Positions 22,237 to 22,488 of a stretch of 22,488 bases of DNA are shown piece by piece; within the stretch, counting starts at the first letter, position 1; each line of letters opens with the position of its first letter. The position numbers and the translations under genes were made by a program. The DNA lies in the IMG/VR virus record IMGVR_UViG_3300047552_000998, positions 1 through 22,488 of that record. One strand, given 5' to 3'. This DNA comes from a virus. The notes beneath the pieces were generated by a model. It had not been told where the DNA came from. It saw only the letters and a program-made list of their open reading frames with translations, and searched no databases.

Positions 22237-22488
22237 ATTTGCTCCGCATAATATTAACAATATTAATGTTTTTCAATGCTAGTGACGCAATAACATTATC
22301 TTCTACGTTCTGTTCGACGGTTTGTAAAGTATCTGCCGGTCCATAAGGTACTATACGACCATTTGTACGATCTGCTGGCGGGCGGCGAAACATCCGCTGT
22401 ACTTTCAAATTTGCGGCCAAAACTTGTATCGCCTCTGCCTGTGCAGATAATTGAAGACGAAGATTCGCCAATTCTTGTTCTAAATCTA
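22217..22488 (-). CDS. Coiled-coil protein, C-terminal part (starts beyond right edge)
   Basis: The frame is open to the window edge, with 89 residues visible. The first 25 are a Leu/Ala/Gln-rich coiled-coil stretch (ELANLRLQLSAQAEAIQVLA), followed by a basic turn (VQRMFRRPPADR) and a tail with ENVIAS-like and NINIVNI segments. No function can be assigned. Its true start lies to the right of 22488. A TTG at 22471 is possible but less likely, because the coiled coil continues upstream of it. It overlaps the next gene by 20 bases. Confidence 0.65.
   Translation of the reverse strand, partial: DLEQELANLRLQLSAQAEAIQVLAANLKVQRMFRRPPADRTNGRIVPYGPADTLQTVEQNVEDNVIASLALKNINIVNIMRSKYERPIR
22242..22245 (-). 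promoter_or_regulatory. Ribosome-binding site GGAG deciding the start at 22236
   Basis: GGAG on the minus strand ends five bases before the ATG at 22236, supporting this start over the longer frame to 22260. Confidence 0.6.

Overview
The window is part of a large tailed-phage (Caudoviricetes-type) genome. It carries a near-complete phage replisome, nucleotide-metabolism enzymes, a recombinase, virion-surface proteins (parallel beta-helix, Ig-like) and many small unrecognised genes, packed head to tail. All 36 genes I support lie on the minus strand, so transcription runs from about 22488 towards 1. There is no gene-free stretch above about 50 bases. Neighbours often overlap by ATGA or TAATG, or by 8-60 bases. 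Several starts follow an AAAGGA ribosome-binding site exactly six bases upstream. I found no tRNA, rRNA, CRISPR array, insertion sequence, integrase or convincing terminator. The host cannot be named. A lipobox protein and a signal-peptide esterase fit a bacterial host, probably but not certainly Gram-negative.

In transcription order, 22488-16377 holds small proteins, a macro-like (ADP-ribose-type) protein, an ATP-grasp (DUF4343/R2K-like) protein, and a probable host-surface module: a large glycosidase-like protein, a beta-helix spike-like protein, an Ig-like accessory and a small protein. A membrane lipoprotein that may act in lysis follows. Region 16372-14506 holds small unknowns, including zinc-ribbon proteins.

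Region 14506-9113 is the DNA replication and recombination core: RecA-like recombinase, Vsr-like nuclease, an unknown helical protein, a zinc-ribbon protein, DnaB-type helicase, DnaG-type primase and dNMP kinase. Region 9116-4144 holds a CBS-less GuaB-family enzyme, a SLOG protein, an RNase H-NADAR fusion, two small proteins, a secreted SGNH hydrolase and a Cas4/AddB-like PD-(D/E)XK nuclease.

Region 3950-1 holds the most striking arrangement, a DNA polymerase III alpha subunit (DnaE) encoded in two pieces. The upstream piece (3950-2418) carries a degenerate PHP region and all three palm aspartates, and ends just after the KFD motif. The downstream piece (215 to beyond the left edge) resumes at the following conserved block. 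Five genes lie between them: an unknown, a second SLOG protein, a DEDDh proofreading exonuclease, a PD-(D/E)XK nuclease-like protein and a small protein. No intein sequence is visible at the break.

A second theme is predicted nucleotide or ADP-ribose recognition: two SLOG proteins, a NADAR domain fused to RNase H, and a macro-like protein. These families occur in NAD/ADP-ribose signalling and phage-host conflict. They are the best candidates for an undescribed counter-defence or nucleotide-salvage function.
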